From: Pseudomonadota bacterium
Lineage (GTDB): Bacteria > Pseudomonadota > Gammaproteobacteria > Burkholderiales > Casimicrobiaceae
Reading direction: 5' to 3'
Assembly: GCA_018241745.1 (NCBI GenBank)
Contig: JAFEDG010000009.1
Coordinates: 1 to 37,999 of the forward strand
Length of the DNA stretch: 37,999 nucleotides
Shown here: piece after piece, positions 13,322-20,602 of the stretch
Numbering within the stretch: position 1 is the stretch's first letter
Layout: the number at the start of each line of letters is the position of its first letter
The notes under the pieces: generated by a model
Told to the model about the DNA's origin: nothing
The model's database searches: none
What the model saw: only the letters and a program-made list of their open reading frames with translations
Program-made: the position numbers and the translations under genes

Positions 13322-13747
13322 CTACGGCGCGGCGCGCAGCAGCGCGAGGTAGCGGGCCCCATCGGGCGGTGTCCCGCTGCGCTGCGACTGCCAGATCGTC
13401 TCCGCCAGCGAATCCACGACGCGATGCAGCGCGGCGTGCTCGTCGCCGAGCGCCGCGCGGATGCGCTCGAACTCCGCGCGGATGCCCGGAGGCTGGTCGA
13501 TCGACAGCTGCTCGGCCACGGCCAGATGCAGCGACAGGTGCAGGAACGGGTTGATCTCGCCCGACTCGGGCGCGTAGTCGCGCGCGACATGGCGTTCCGC
13601 GTCCTCGAGCAGCGGGTGGTACTCGGGATGCCTGGCGATGATGCCGACGGCGATCTGCTCGAGGCCCGTCAGCGGTGCGCCTGCGCGGTACTTGGCCCAT
13701 GCGTCCGCCAGGAACTGGCGCGCCTCGTCGCGGCTCGGTGCGTACAC
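13322..13747 (-). CDS. DUF1841 family protein
   Basis: Conserved 141-aa protein of unknown function found mainly in beta- and gammaproteobacteria. The sequence YAPSRDEARQFLADAWAKYR, then LTGLEQIAVGIIARHPEYHPLL and NPFLHLSLHLAVAEQLSIDQ, matches my memory of DUF1841. Histidines in the central part (HPEYH, HLSLHLA) are conserved in appearance and could bind a metal, but that is inference. The start is the GTG at 13747, one base after the nth stop, aligned with the usual MFNPSR opening of the family. It is the last gene of the rnfB-TPR-nth-DUF1841 unit. It appears soluble and cytoplasmic. Confidence 0.85.
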   Translation of the reverse strand: MYAPSRDEARQFLADAWAKYRAGAPLTGLEQIAVGIIARHPEYHPLLEDAERHVARDYAPESGEINPFLHLSLHLAVAEQLSIDQPPGIRAEFERIRAALGDEHAALHRVVDSLAETIWQSQRSGTPPDGARYLALLRAAP

Positions 13748-13748
13748 G

Positions 13749-14390
13749 TCAGCCGTCCGGCAGGTTCTTGTGCCTGAACTCGCACAGGTCGACGATGATG
13801 CACGTGCCGCACTTGGGCGAGCGCGCCGTGCAGACATAGCGGCCGTGCAGGATCAGCCAGTGGTGCGCGTTGAGCTTGAACGCGTCCGGCACGACCTTCT
13901 CGAGCTTGGCTTCGACCGCCTCGACATCCTTGCCCGGCGCGAGCCCGGTGCGGTTGGCGACGCGGAAGATGTGCGTGTCGACGGCGATCGTCGGCTGGCC
14001 GAACGCGACGTTGAGCACGACGTTGGCCGTCTTGCGCCCCACGCCGGGCAAGGCCTGCAGCTCGTCGCGCGTTTGCGGGACGAGCCCGCCGTGCAGGTCG
14101 ATGAGCTGCTGCGACAGCGCGACGACGTTCTTCGCCTTCATCCGCCACAGGCCGATCGAGCTGATGTAGGGCTCGAGCTTCGCAACGCCCAGCTTGACGA
14201 TCGCCCGCGGCGTGCGGGCCACCGGGAACAGGCGTCGCGTGGCGAGGTTGACGCTCTTGTCCGTCGCCTGCGCCGACAGCACGACGGCGACCAGCAGCTC
14301 GAACGGCGTGCGATAGACGAGCTCGCTCTTCGGGTGCGGGTCCGCGGCGCGCAGCCGCTCGAAGATCGCGAGGCGCTTGGCGGGATTCAT
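13749..14390 (-). CDS. nth: Endonuclease III
   Basis: Bifunctional DNA glycosylase/AP lyase of 213 aa that removes oxidised pyrimidines in base-excision repair. The helix-hairpin-helix LPGVGRKTANVVLN (114-127) carries catalytic Lys120; Asp138 in VDTHIFRV is the second catalytic residue. The C-terminal [4Fe-4S] site is complete: Cys187-x6-Cys194-x2-Cys197-x5-Cys203. Length matches E. coli Nth (211 aa). Its ATG overlaps the stop of the TPR gene (ATGA). Linkage of rnf genes and nth is also known in E. coli (rsxABCDGE-nth). Confidence 0.97.
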   Translation of the reverse strand: MNPAKRLAIFERLRAADPHPKSELVYRTPFELLVAVVLSAQATDKSVNLATRRLFPVARTPRAIVKLGVAKLEPYISSIGLWRMKAKNVVALSQQLIDLHGGLVPQTRDELQALPGVGRKTANVVLNVAFGQPTIAVDTHIFRVANRTGLAPGKDVEAVEAKLEKVVPDAFKLNAHHWLILHGRYVCTARSPKCGTCIIVDLCEFRHKNLPDG

Positions 14391-15355
14391 CGCGTGGCTC
14401 CGGCGATCAGCTGGATCCGGGCGAGGCGCGCGGGCTCGCCCGCGACGTCGGGATCGTCGCGCAGCAATGCGTAGGCGAGCGCGGCCCACCGTGCGGCGTC
14501 CGCCGTCTGGTCCCGTGCCACGGCAATTTCCATGAGCTCCTCGCAAGCGTAGCCGTCGGGCGCGCCGAGCGCTTCGGTCTCCGCCACGATCGCACGCTGC
14601 GCGCGCTCGGCGTCGTCGAGCTTTCCTTGTGCGCGCCAGCCGCGGGCCAATGCCCAGCGCGCCTCGCGGACGCGGCTCGCGTCGCCGGCTTCGATGCGCA
14701 GCGCGAGCGCGGATTCCCACGCGCCGACCGCGCCTGCGTAGTCGCCGGCATCGAAGTACGTCCAGCCGATATTGTTGAGCAACGACGCGCGCCAGCCGCG
14801 GGCCCGCGGATCGCGCGCCTGCGTCGCCGCGGCAAGCGCCTTGCGGTTCCACGCCAGCGCCTCGTCGCCGGAGGCGACGATCGCGAGCATGTGCAGCGCG
14901 TCGATCGCGTAGAACACGTCGCCGTCGCGCCCGGACCGCGTCGCCACGGCGTATGCTGCGGTGAATTGCCGCCGCGCCTGCTCCCGGTCGCCCGCCGAGT
15001 TGTACGTGCGCCCGCGCTCGAGGCGGTAGCGGACCGTCACGCGTGCGTCGACGCGCGCGAGCGCCGGCTCGATCGTGTCAAGCCGCGCATGCGCCGCGGC
15101 GAACTGGCGCTGCAGGCTGTCCGTCCGCGCGAGCTGCGTTTCGATCTCCAGCGCCTCGCGGCTGCGCGCGGGATAGTCGCGGCGCAGCGCGGCGAAGCGT
15201 TCCGCGCTCGCGGCGGGTTGGCCGTAGTCCCACAATCGATCGAGGCGCGCCGAGAAGTCGTCGTTCGCCGGGAGCTCCGCCGCGCGGATGCGCAGCGCCG
15301 CCGGGACGCACGCGAGCACGGCGGCCGCCTGGACCATGCGGCGGCGCCTGTTCAT
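14387..15355 (-). CDS. TPR-repeat protein of unknown function, inserted between rnfB and nth
   Basis: A 322-aa, Ala/Arg-rich helical protein. The N-terminus MNRRRRMVQAAAVLACVPAALRIRAAEL resembles a signal peptide (Arg-rich, hydrophobic core, AxA-like end), so export is likely. The rest reads as helical pairs; clear TPR-like units include LLNNIGWTYFDAGDYAGAVGAWESAL and ARGWRAQGKLDDAERAQRAI. No enzymatic motif is visible. It is coupled by ATGA overlaps both to rnfB upstream (15355/15352) and to nth downstream (14390/14387), so the three proteins are made from one mRNA. I do not recognise this protein as a usual member of the rnfB-nth unit. Confidence 0.75.
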   Translation of the reverse strand: MNRRRRMVQAAAVLACVPAALRIRAAELPANDDFSARLDRLWDYGQPAASAERFAALRRDYPARSREALEIETQLARTDSLQRQFAAAHARLDTIEPALARVDARVTVRYRLERGRTYNSAGDREQARRQFTAAYAVATRSGRDGDVFYAIDALHMLAIVASGDEALAWNRKALAAATQARDPRARGWRASLLNNIGWTYFDAGDYAGAVGAWESALALRIEAGDASRVREARWALARGWRAQGKLDDAERAQRAIVAETEALGAPDGYACEELMEIAVARDQTADAARWAALAYALLRDDPDVAGEPARLARIQLIAGATR

Positions 15356-15966
15356 CCGGTCTGCTGCCCACCGCGCGTTGCGCGCCGAGCGCGGGCCCGC
15401 GCAAGTGCCGCCGCGACTGCAGCGCTGCGCACGGGCTCCGACGTCAGCGTCGTCGGACGCGCGGCGCGCCGGCGCGCGACAGGCTCGTGCCGGGCGAGAC
15501 GCGCGTCGCGTGCGCGGTGCCGCTCGCGTGCGGCGTCGCCGTCCGCGACGCTCCACGCACGCCCGGCGTCCACCATCGCAATGCAATCCACCGGGCAGGG
15601 CGGCAGGCAGAGCTTGCAGCCGGAACACAGCGACGCGAGCACCGCGTGCATCCGCTTGCCGCCACCGACGATCGCGTCGACCGGGCAGGCGCGGATGCAC
15701 AGCGTGCAGCCGATGCATCGGGCCTCGTCGATCACCGCGAGCCGCAGCGGTCCCGGGCTGCCGCATTCCGGATCGAGCGCAGACGGCGGCTGGCCCGTCG
15801 CCGCCGCCAGCGCGGCCAGCGTGGTGTCGCCGCCGGGCGGGCAACGATTGATCGCGGCGCCCTCGTTGGCGATCGCGTCCGCGTACGCCCGGCAATCGGC
15901 GTAGCCGCAGCGCGTGCATTGCGTCTGCGGGAGCAGGGCGTCGAGACGGTCCGCGAGCGTGGACAT
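15352..15966 (-). CDS. rsxB: RnfB/RsxB-type iron-sulfur protein, lacking membrane anchor
   Basis: Electron-transfer protein of 204 aa. The Fe-S domain uses Cys17, 20, 25 and 42 (QCTRCGYADCRAYADAIA), and two [4Fe-4S] ferredoxin motifs follow (Cys84, 87, 90, 94 and Cys114, 117, 120, 124). The N-terminal membrane helix of classical RnfB is missing: it starts MSTLADRLDALLPQTQC. Nothing encoding RnfA, C, D, G or E is near. Such stand-alone RnfB proteins occur in betaproteobacteria, where the partner is unclear. The C-terminal 60 residues are Ala/Arg-rich and low in complexity. First gene of the unit containing nth. Confidence 0.85.
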   Translation of the reverse strand: MSTLADRLDALLPQTQCTRCGYADCRAYADAIANEGAAINRCPPGGDTTLAALAAATGQPPSALDPECGSPGPLRLAVIDEARCIGCTLCIRACPVDAIVGGGKRMHAVLASLCSGCKLCLPPCPVDCIAMVDAGRAWSVADGDAARERHRARDARLARHEPVARRRAARPTTLTSEPVRSAAVAAALARARARRATRGGQQTG

Positions 15967-16136
15967 CGGGATGCGAGTTTACCGGGGAGCCTGGCCGCCG
16001 CGGGCCTCGCGTCGCCGCCAGGCGCCAGGTCGGGTCGTGCCGCAGCCGGCGACGCCCGGAGACCACTGGCGAATCCCGGCGACCGTTCGCGACGTCCCCA
16101 CTTACGCGCGGGGCGACGACACGGCACCATGCCGCC

Positions 16137-17291
16137 ATGGCCTCGACCCCACCTCCGACCCGCTGGAGCCGGCCGCTCGAATGCGGCGACTCGATGGCGA
16201 CGCACCCGATGCTCGCCATCCCGTTCTTTGCGCGCTGGAAGGCGGGCATCGCGCGCGATCTCACGGTCACGTTGCTGTGGAACACCGGGTTCGCCGTGCT
16301 GTTCACCGGCCTCGGCCTGCTGTACGACGCATCGACGGTGACGTGGAAGTTCTTCTGGTCCAACTTCATCATCGCGCAGTGCATCGGCAGCCTGATCCAC
16401 AGCACGTTCGCGTTCACCAGCCGGCGCTGGCCCGGCCTCAAGGACGCAAGCCTGCTGGTCCGTACGCTGTACTACACGCTGGTGCCGCTCGCAAGCGTGC
16501 TGGTCGGCATGTGGCTCGCGGCGGTGCTGATCGGCAACCGCGGCATGCAGCGCTGGGTGCTGACGCCGGAAGGCGCGGGCGCGATGTCGCTCGTGTCGGT
16601 CGTGATTTCCGCGACGCTGCTGCTCGTCCTCGTGCCGCGCGAGCGGGCGGCGCGCGCCGAGGCGCAGCGGGCGCGGGAGCAGGCGACGGTAGCGGCTGCC
16701 GAGCGCGCGGCCACGATCGCGCAGATGAAGCTGCTCGAGGCGCAGGTGGAGCCGCATTTCCTGTACAACACGCTGGCACACGTCGACGCGCTGGTGGAAG
16801 CGGATCCGGCGTCGGCGCGGCTGATGCTGTCCCGGCTCACGGCCCTGCTGCACGCCGCCGCGCGTTCCGCGACCGGCGAGTCGACGCTCGCGAGCCAGGT
16901 CGAGTGGACGCGCGCCTACCTGGAGGTGCTGGCGCTGCGGATGGGGCCTCGCCTGGCGTGGACGATCGACGTCCCGCCGGATGTGCTGGGGACCGTGACG
17001 CCGCCCGCGCTGCTGCAGCCCGTCGTCGAGAACGCGGTCAAGCATGGCCTCGAGCCGCGCGTCGACGGCGGCGCGATCGCCATCGATGCCCATCGCGACG
17101 GCGCCATGCTGGTGCTGACGGTGGCCGACACGGGGGCCGGCATCGCGGCCACGACGCAACGCGCGTCCACCGGCATCGGCCTCCCCAACCTGCGGGCGCG
17201 GCTCGCGACGCTGTACGGAACCCGCGCATCGCTGGCGATCGAGGACAACGTGCCGCGCGGGACACGCGTGACGATCAGGCTGCCGCTGTGA
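16137..17291 (+). CDS. Membrane histidine kinase, LytS/YehU (His_kinase) type
   Basis: Sensor kinase of 384 aa. Four hydrophobic segments (about 43-63, 72-92, 110-133, 148-167) form the membrane part, followed by a short coiled coil rich in Ala, Arg and Glu (168-198), the phospho-acceptor region QVEPHFLYNTL with His207, and the ATP-binding N-box LLQPVVENAVKHGL with Asn299 and a G-box DTGAGI. This H-box type defines the LytS/AlgZ family paired with LytTR regulators. The start could also be ATG 16194, which would remove 19 residues that look unimportant. The stop overlaps the response-regulator GTG as GTGA. The signal it senses is unknown. Confidence 0.9.
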   Translation: MASTPPPTRWSRPLECGDSMATHPMLAIPFFARWKAGIARDLTVTLLWNTGFAVLFTGLGLLYDASTVTWKFFWSNFIIAQCIGSLIHSTFAFTSRRWPGLKDASLLVRTLYYTLVPLASVLVGMWLAAVLIGNRGMQRWVLTPEGAGAMSLVSVVISATLLLVLVPRERAARAEAQRAREQATVAAAERAATIAQMKLLEAQVEPHFLYNTLAHVDALVEADPASARLMLSRLTALLHAAARSATGESTLASQVEWTRAYLEVLALRMGPRLAWTIDVPPDVLGTVTPPALLQPVVENAVKHGLEPRVDGGAIAIDAHRDGAMLVLTVADTGAGIAATTQRASTGIGLPNLRARLATLYGTRASLAIEDNVPRGTRVTIRLPL

Positions 17292-18073
17292 ATGCGCGGC
17301 GCATCACCGCCATCATCGCCGACGACGAGGCGCGGCTCGCGGCGCATCTCGCCGAGCGGCTCGCGGTGCTGTGGCCGGAACTCGTCATCGCGGGCGTGGC
17401 GGCCAACGGCCCGGACGCGCGTGCGCTGCTCGAGCGCGAGGCTCCGGACATCGCGTTCCTCGACATCCGGATGCCGGGCCTCACCGGGCTCGACGTCGCG
17501 CGCGGTGCGGGGGCCGGCACGCACGTCGTGTTCGTCACCGCCTATGACCAATACGCGGTAACCGCATTCGAGCGCGCGGCGTTCGACTACCTGCTGAAGC
17601 CCGTCAGCGACGAGCGGCTCGCGCAGACGATCGCGCGGCTGCGCGAGCGCATCGAGTCCGCGGCGCAGCCGGAGACCGGGCGGCTGCCGGAGCTGCTGGC
17701 CGCGCTGGCGCGCGAGCTGCCCGGGCTCGCGGTGCCATCGGGCCCGGCGCGCCTTGCATGGATCCGTGCCGCCGTCGGCCAGCAAGTGCGGCTGATCGCC
17801 GTCGAGGATGTCGCGTATTTCCAGTCCAACGACAAGTACACGAGCGTGTTCACCGCCGACGGCGAAGCGTTGATCCGCACCCCGCTCAAGGACATCGCCG
17901 TGCAACTCGATCCGGGGCGGTTCTGGCAGGTGCACCGGAGCACGCTGGTGAACGTCGCCCACGTCGCGACGACGACGCGTGACATGGCGGGCCGCGTGAC
18001 GCTCACGCTGCGCGGCCGGCCCGAGCGGATCACCGTGTCGCGCGCTTACGCGCACCTCTTCAAGCAGATGTGA
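17288..18073 (+). CDS. LytTR-family response regulator
   Basis: DNA-binding response regulator of 261 aa. Receiver domain (about 6-120) with acidic pair Asp12/Asp13, phospho-acceptor Asp59 in FLDIRMPG, Thr84 and Lys104 (YLLKPVS). A linker is followed by a LytTR DNA-binding domain (about 160-260): VEDVAYFQSNDKYTSVFTADGE, FWQVHRSTLVNVAHV. The only start that preserves the receiver is the GTG at 17288, overlapping the kinase stop. LytTR regulators of the AlgR/YehT group bind pairs of direct repeats upstream of targets. A GTG at 18070 overlapping this stop may couple it to the CDF transporter downstream, making that a candidate target or partner. Confidence 0.93.
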   Translation: MNARRITAIIADDEARLAAHLAERLAVLWPELVIAGVAANGPDARALLEREAPDIAFLDIRMPGLTGLDVARGAGAGTHVVFVTAYDQYAVTAFERAAFDYLLKPVSDERLAQTIARLRERIESAAQPETGRLPELLAALARELPGLAVPSGPARLAWIRAAVGQQVRLIAVEDVAYFQSNDKYTSVFTADGEALIRTPLKDIAVQLDPGRFWQVHRSTLVNVAHVATTTRDMAGRVTLTLRGRPERITVSRAYAHLFKQM

Positions 18074-18111
18074 CGCTCGCCTCGCCACCACGGTGGTTAC
18101 ACTGTGGGGTG

Positions 18112-19089
18112 ATGGGTCGACACGGTCACGCCGGGCATCACCACGACGCGCACGACGAGCATGCCGGGCGTGCGCACCGCCACGACCACGATCACGACCA
18201 TGATCATGCCGCGGCGGGCAGCCGCGCGCTGGCCATCGCACTGGTTTTGACCGCAGGCTTCGCCGTCGTCGAGGCGATCGGCGGCTGGATCGGCGGGTCG
18301 CTCGCACTGTTGTCCGATGCCGGTCACATGGTCGCGGACGCCGGCGCGCTCGGGCTCGCGCTGTTCGCGCAGCGGATCGCGCGGCGGCCGCCGTCGGCGC
18401 GGGCGAGCTACGGATATGCGCGCGCCGAGGTGCTGGCGGCGTTCGTCAACGCGCTGGCGATGCTGCTGATCGTCGCGTTCATCGTGATCGAGGCCGTGCG
18501 CAGGCTTGCGAGCCCGGAACCGGTGCAAGGCGTCCTCGTCGCCGGCATCGCGACCGCCGGCCTCGGGGTGAACGTCGTCGCCGCCTGGGTCCTCTCGCGC
18601 GGCGGCGGCTCGATGAACCTGCACGCCGCGTGGTTGCACGTGGTCAGTGATGCGCTCGGGTCCATCGCGGCGATCATCGCCGGCGTCGTCATCGCGTGGA
18701 CCGGCTGGCTGCCGATCGACCCGCTGCTGTCGATCGCGATCTCGCTGCTGATCCTCCGCTCGACGTGGCGGCTCCTGCGCCGGACGACGGCGGTGTTGAT
18801 GGAAGGCGTGCCGACGCACCTCGACTTCGAGGCGATCGGCGTTGCGCTGGCCGCATTGCCTCATGTCACCGGCGTGCACGACCTCCACGTGTGGCACATG
18901 GGCAGCGAGGAGGTCGCGCTGTCCGCGCACGTCAACGTTGGCACCGGCGCGGACTGGCCCGGCGTGCTCGCCGCCGCCCAGCGGCTCCTGCGCGAGCGCT
19001 ACGGCATCGTGCACGTGACGCTGCAGCCCGCGTGGCCGCTGCCGCAGCGCGAAGGAGCGCGTGTCATACCGCTGACGCCGGCGAAGTGA
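18112..19089 (+). CDS. Cation diffusion facilitator (CzcD/ZitB-like Zn2+ exporter)
   Basis: Inner-membrane metal/proton antiporter of 325 aa, probably exporting Zn2+ and perhaps Co2+ or Cd2+. The cytoplasmic N-terminus is extremely His-rich, including HRHDHDHDHDH (residues 22-32), a likely metal sink. Six helices follow. The two membrane HxxxD sites are His72-Asp76 (SDAGHMVAD) and His176-Asp180 (HVVSD). The C-terminal domain (from about 235, with HDLHVWHMGSEEVALSAHV) is the CDF dimer domain. I prefer ATG 18112 (GGGGT just upstream); a GTG at 18070 that overlaps the regulator stop would add 14 residues. The hairpin repeat at 19113-19201 begins 23 nt after its stop. Confidence 0.92.
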   Translation: MGRHGHAGHHHDAHDEHAGRAHRHDHDHDHDHAAAGSRALAIALVLTAGFAVVEAIGGWIGGSLALLSDAGHMVADAGALGLALFAQRIARRPPSARASYGYARAEVLAAFVNALAMLLIVAFIVIEAVRRLASPEPVQGVLVAGIATAGLGVNVVAAWVLSRGGGSMNLHAAWLHVVSDALGSIAAIIAGVVIAWTGWLPIDPLLSIAISLLILRSTWRLLRRTTAVLMEGVPTHLDFEAIGVALAALPHVTGVHDLHVWHMGSEEVALSAHVNVGTGADWPGVLAAAQRLLRERYGIVHVTLQPAWPLPQREGARVIPLTPAK

Positions 19090-19112
19090 TTTCGCGTTTG
19101 GCGAGCGGTTGA

Positions 19113-19201
19113 CGTCGAGGCGAGGGTGACGGGCGGAGGCTTCGCGAAGGCGCCCTGACGGTCGCGACGAGGCGCCTCCGCCCGTCACCCTCGCCTCGAC
19201 G
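19113..19201 (+). repeat. Long hairpin element, copy 1 (28-bp perfect stem, 33-nt loop)
   Basis: Left arm 19113-19140 is the exact reverse complement of right arm 19174-19201. The 33-nt loop (19141-19173) starts with TTCGCGAA. The loop reappears inverted in copy 2 with one mismatch, while the stem differs at 9 of 28 positions. The element begins 23 nt past the CDF stop and has no following T-run. In the same region (19202-19374) the sequence between the two copies shows no gene; it holds only a rough inverted similarity between 19268-19282 and 19340-19356. Confidence 0.9.
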
Positions 19202-19374
19202 CAGCAGCGCCCGGGCGCAACGACTTCGCCCGCTGCGCGGTTCCAATTTCCCAGCGTGGGGCCGCAGCGCAATCGCTAACACAGTGTGTGCACGTCCACG
19301 ACGCGCGCCGAAGGCATTCCGCGCGCAAGGAAGCAAGGCAGTGATTAGCGATGCGCCCCGATCGGAGCGTGGCT

Positions 19375-19465
19375 ACGTCGAGGGGACGGTCAGCGTGGAG
19401 GGCGCCTCGTCGCGCCCGTCAGGGCGCCTTCGCGAAGCCCTCCACGCTGACCGTCCCCTCGACGT
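19375..19465 (-). repeat. Long hairpin element, copy 2 (29-bp perfect stem, 33-nt loop)
   Basis: Left arm 19375-19403 and right arm 19437-19465 are perfect reverse complements. Read on the minus strand, the loop (19436-19404) matches the copy 1 loop at 32 of 33 bases, the difference being G for T. It lies 25 nt downstream of the corA stop and in the same orientation relative to corA as copy 1 has relative to the CDF gene. No uridine tract follows, so it is not a classical intrinsic terminator. Confidence 0.9.
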
Positions 19466-19490
19466 TCGCGGCTGCGAACGCGCACATCCG

Positions 19491-20465
19491 CTACACCCAC
19501 CCGACCTTGCGGAACCGCAGCCACAGCAACCCGTCGATGACGGACATCGCAACGATCGCAAACGGATAGCCGAACGCCCAGTGCAGCTCGGGCATCTTCT
19601 CGAAGTTCATGCCGTACACGCCGGCGATCAGCGTCGGCACGGTGATCAACGCGCCCCAGGCGGCGAGCTTCTTCGTGATCTCGCTTTCGGCGATGCTGAC
19701 GAGCGTCAACGACACGGAGATCGCCGTCTGCAGCATTTCGCGCATGCTTTCGATCTCGGCATTGAGGCGCACGCAATGGTCGAACACGTCGCGGAAGTAT
19801 TCCTGCAGGCCGGCGCATGCCATCGGCACGCGGCCGCCGTAGAGCTTGCTCGCGACTTCCGCCAGCGGGCTCACCGCGTGGCGCAGCGTCATCAGCTCCT
19901 GCTTCAAGCTGTAGAACTCCTCGATGCCCTGGCGCGTCGGCGGCCGCTTGAACATCTGCTGCTCGAGCGCCTCGAGGCGCGTCTCGAGGTCGTCGAGGAT
20001 CGGGAAATAGCGGTCGACGATCGTGTCCATCAGCGCGTAGAACACGTAGCCCGAGCCGCGCCGCAGCAGCTCCGGCTCCCGTTCGCTGCGCGCGCGGATG
20101 CTCGCGAAACCCTGCCGGGACTTCTGGCGGACGGACAACACGTAGTTCTTGCCGACGAAGACGGAGACCTGGCCTTCGATCAGCTCGTTTTCCGGCGGCG
20201 CGCCGCGCTCGATCGTGCGCATCACGCAGAACAGCATGTCGCCGTATTCCTCGAGCTTGGGCCGCTGGTGCGACGCGCGGGCGTCCTCGACGGCGAGCTC
20301 GTGCAGCCCGAACTCCTCCTGCATCAACGACAGCTCGGACGCCGACGGGTCGGCCAACGCCACCCAGACGAAGCAATCCGGACGGCTGACGTAGTCCGAA
20401 ATGTCCTCGACGGGGATGTCCGCCAGCTTGCGGCCGTCCTGGTAGGCGACGCAGTTGATCAGCAT
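19491..20465 (-). CDS. corA: CorA-family magnesium/cobalt transporter
   Basis: Pentameric inner-membrane Mg2+ channel of 324 aa. A large N-terminal cytoplasmic domain of alpha/beta and long helices (1-260, with VEDARASHQRPKLEEYGD and YRFFPILDD-like DRYFPILDDLETRLEALE) is followed by two C-terminal helices (about 268-285 and 298-317). The selectivity motif YGMNFE has GMN at 285-287 between them. ATG 20465 gives the standard CorA start (MLINCVAYQDG); upstream open frame is shared with the divergent pncB promoter region. Length fits the family (about 316-325 aa). The CDF metal exporter converges on it across the hairpin pair; whether that is meaningful is unknown. Confidence 0.96.
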   Translation of the reverse strand: MLINCVAYQDGRKLADIPVEDISDYVSRPDCFVWVALADPSASELSLMQEEFGLHELAVEDARASHQRPKLEEYGDMLFCVMRTIERGAPPENELIEGQVSVFVGKNYVLSVRQKSRQGFASIRARSEREPELLRRGSGYVFYALMDTIVDRYFPILDDLETRLEALEQQMFKRPPTRQGIEEFYSLKQELMTLRHAVSPLAEVASKLYGGRVPMACAGLQEYFRDVFDHCVRLNAEIESMREMLQTAISVSLTLVSIAESEITKKLAAWGALITVPTLIAGVYGMNFEKMPELHWAFGYPFAIVAMSVIDGLLWLRFRKVGWV

Positions 20466-20602
20466 GCGGCGGATGATAGCGGGGCGCGCGGCCGGCCGGA
20501 AGCGCGGCACCGGGTGCTCGCGCCGGCCGCGGCCCGCCGCGCTGCAACACGCCGGCACGGTAACATCCGCCCTTTGCGTCCCGCTGCCAACGTCCCGTTT
20601 CC

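Noticed and set aside
18160..18210. Repeated CACGAC/CATGAT triplets as a DNA tandem repeat
   Set aside because: They encode the His-Asp metal-binding tail of the CDF exporter; the repetition is explained at protein level.
19113..19201. Copy 1 hairpin as an ordinary Rho-independent terminator
   Set aside because: No T-run follows the stem, and conservation of a 33-nt loop is not expected for terminators.
19113..19465. Paired hairpins as integron attC sites or a CRISPR remnant
   Set aside because: attC sites have imperfect stems with extrahelical bases and RYYYAAC core sites, and CRISPR needs several equal direct repeats. Here stems are perfect, copies are inverted, only two exist and no integrase or cas gene is near.
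19331..19490. Short frames reading GASSRPSGRLREA from both hairpins as a conserved small protein
   Set aside because: The peptide similarity follows from the shared loop DNA. Frames lack ribosome sites and run antisense into corA or the CDF gene.
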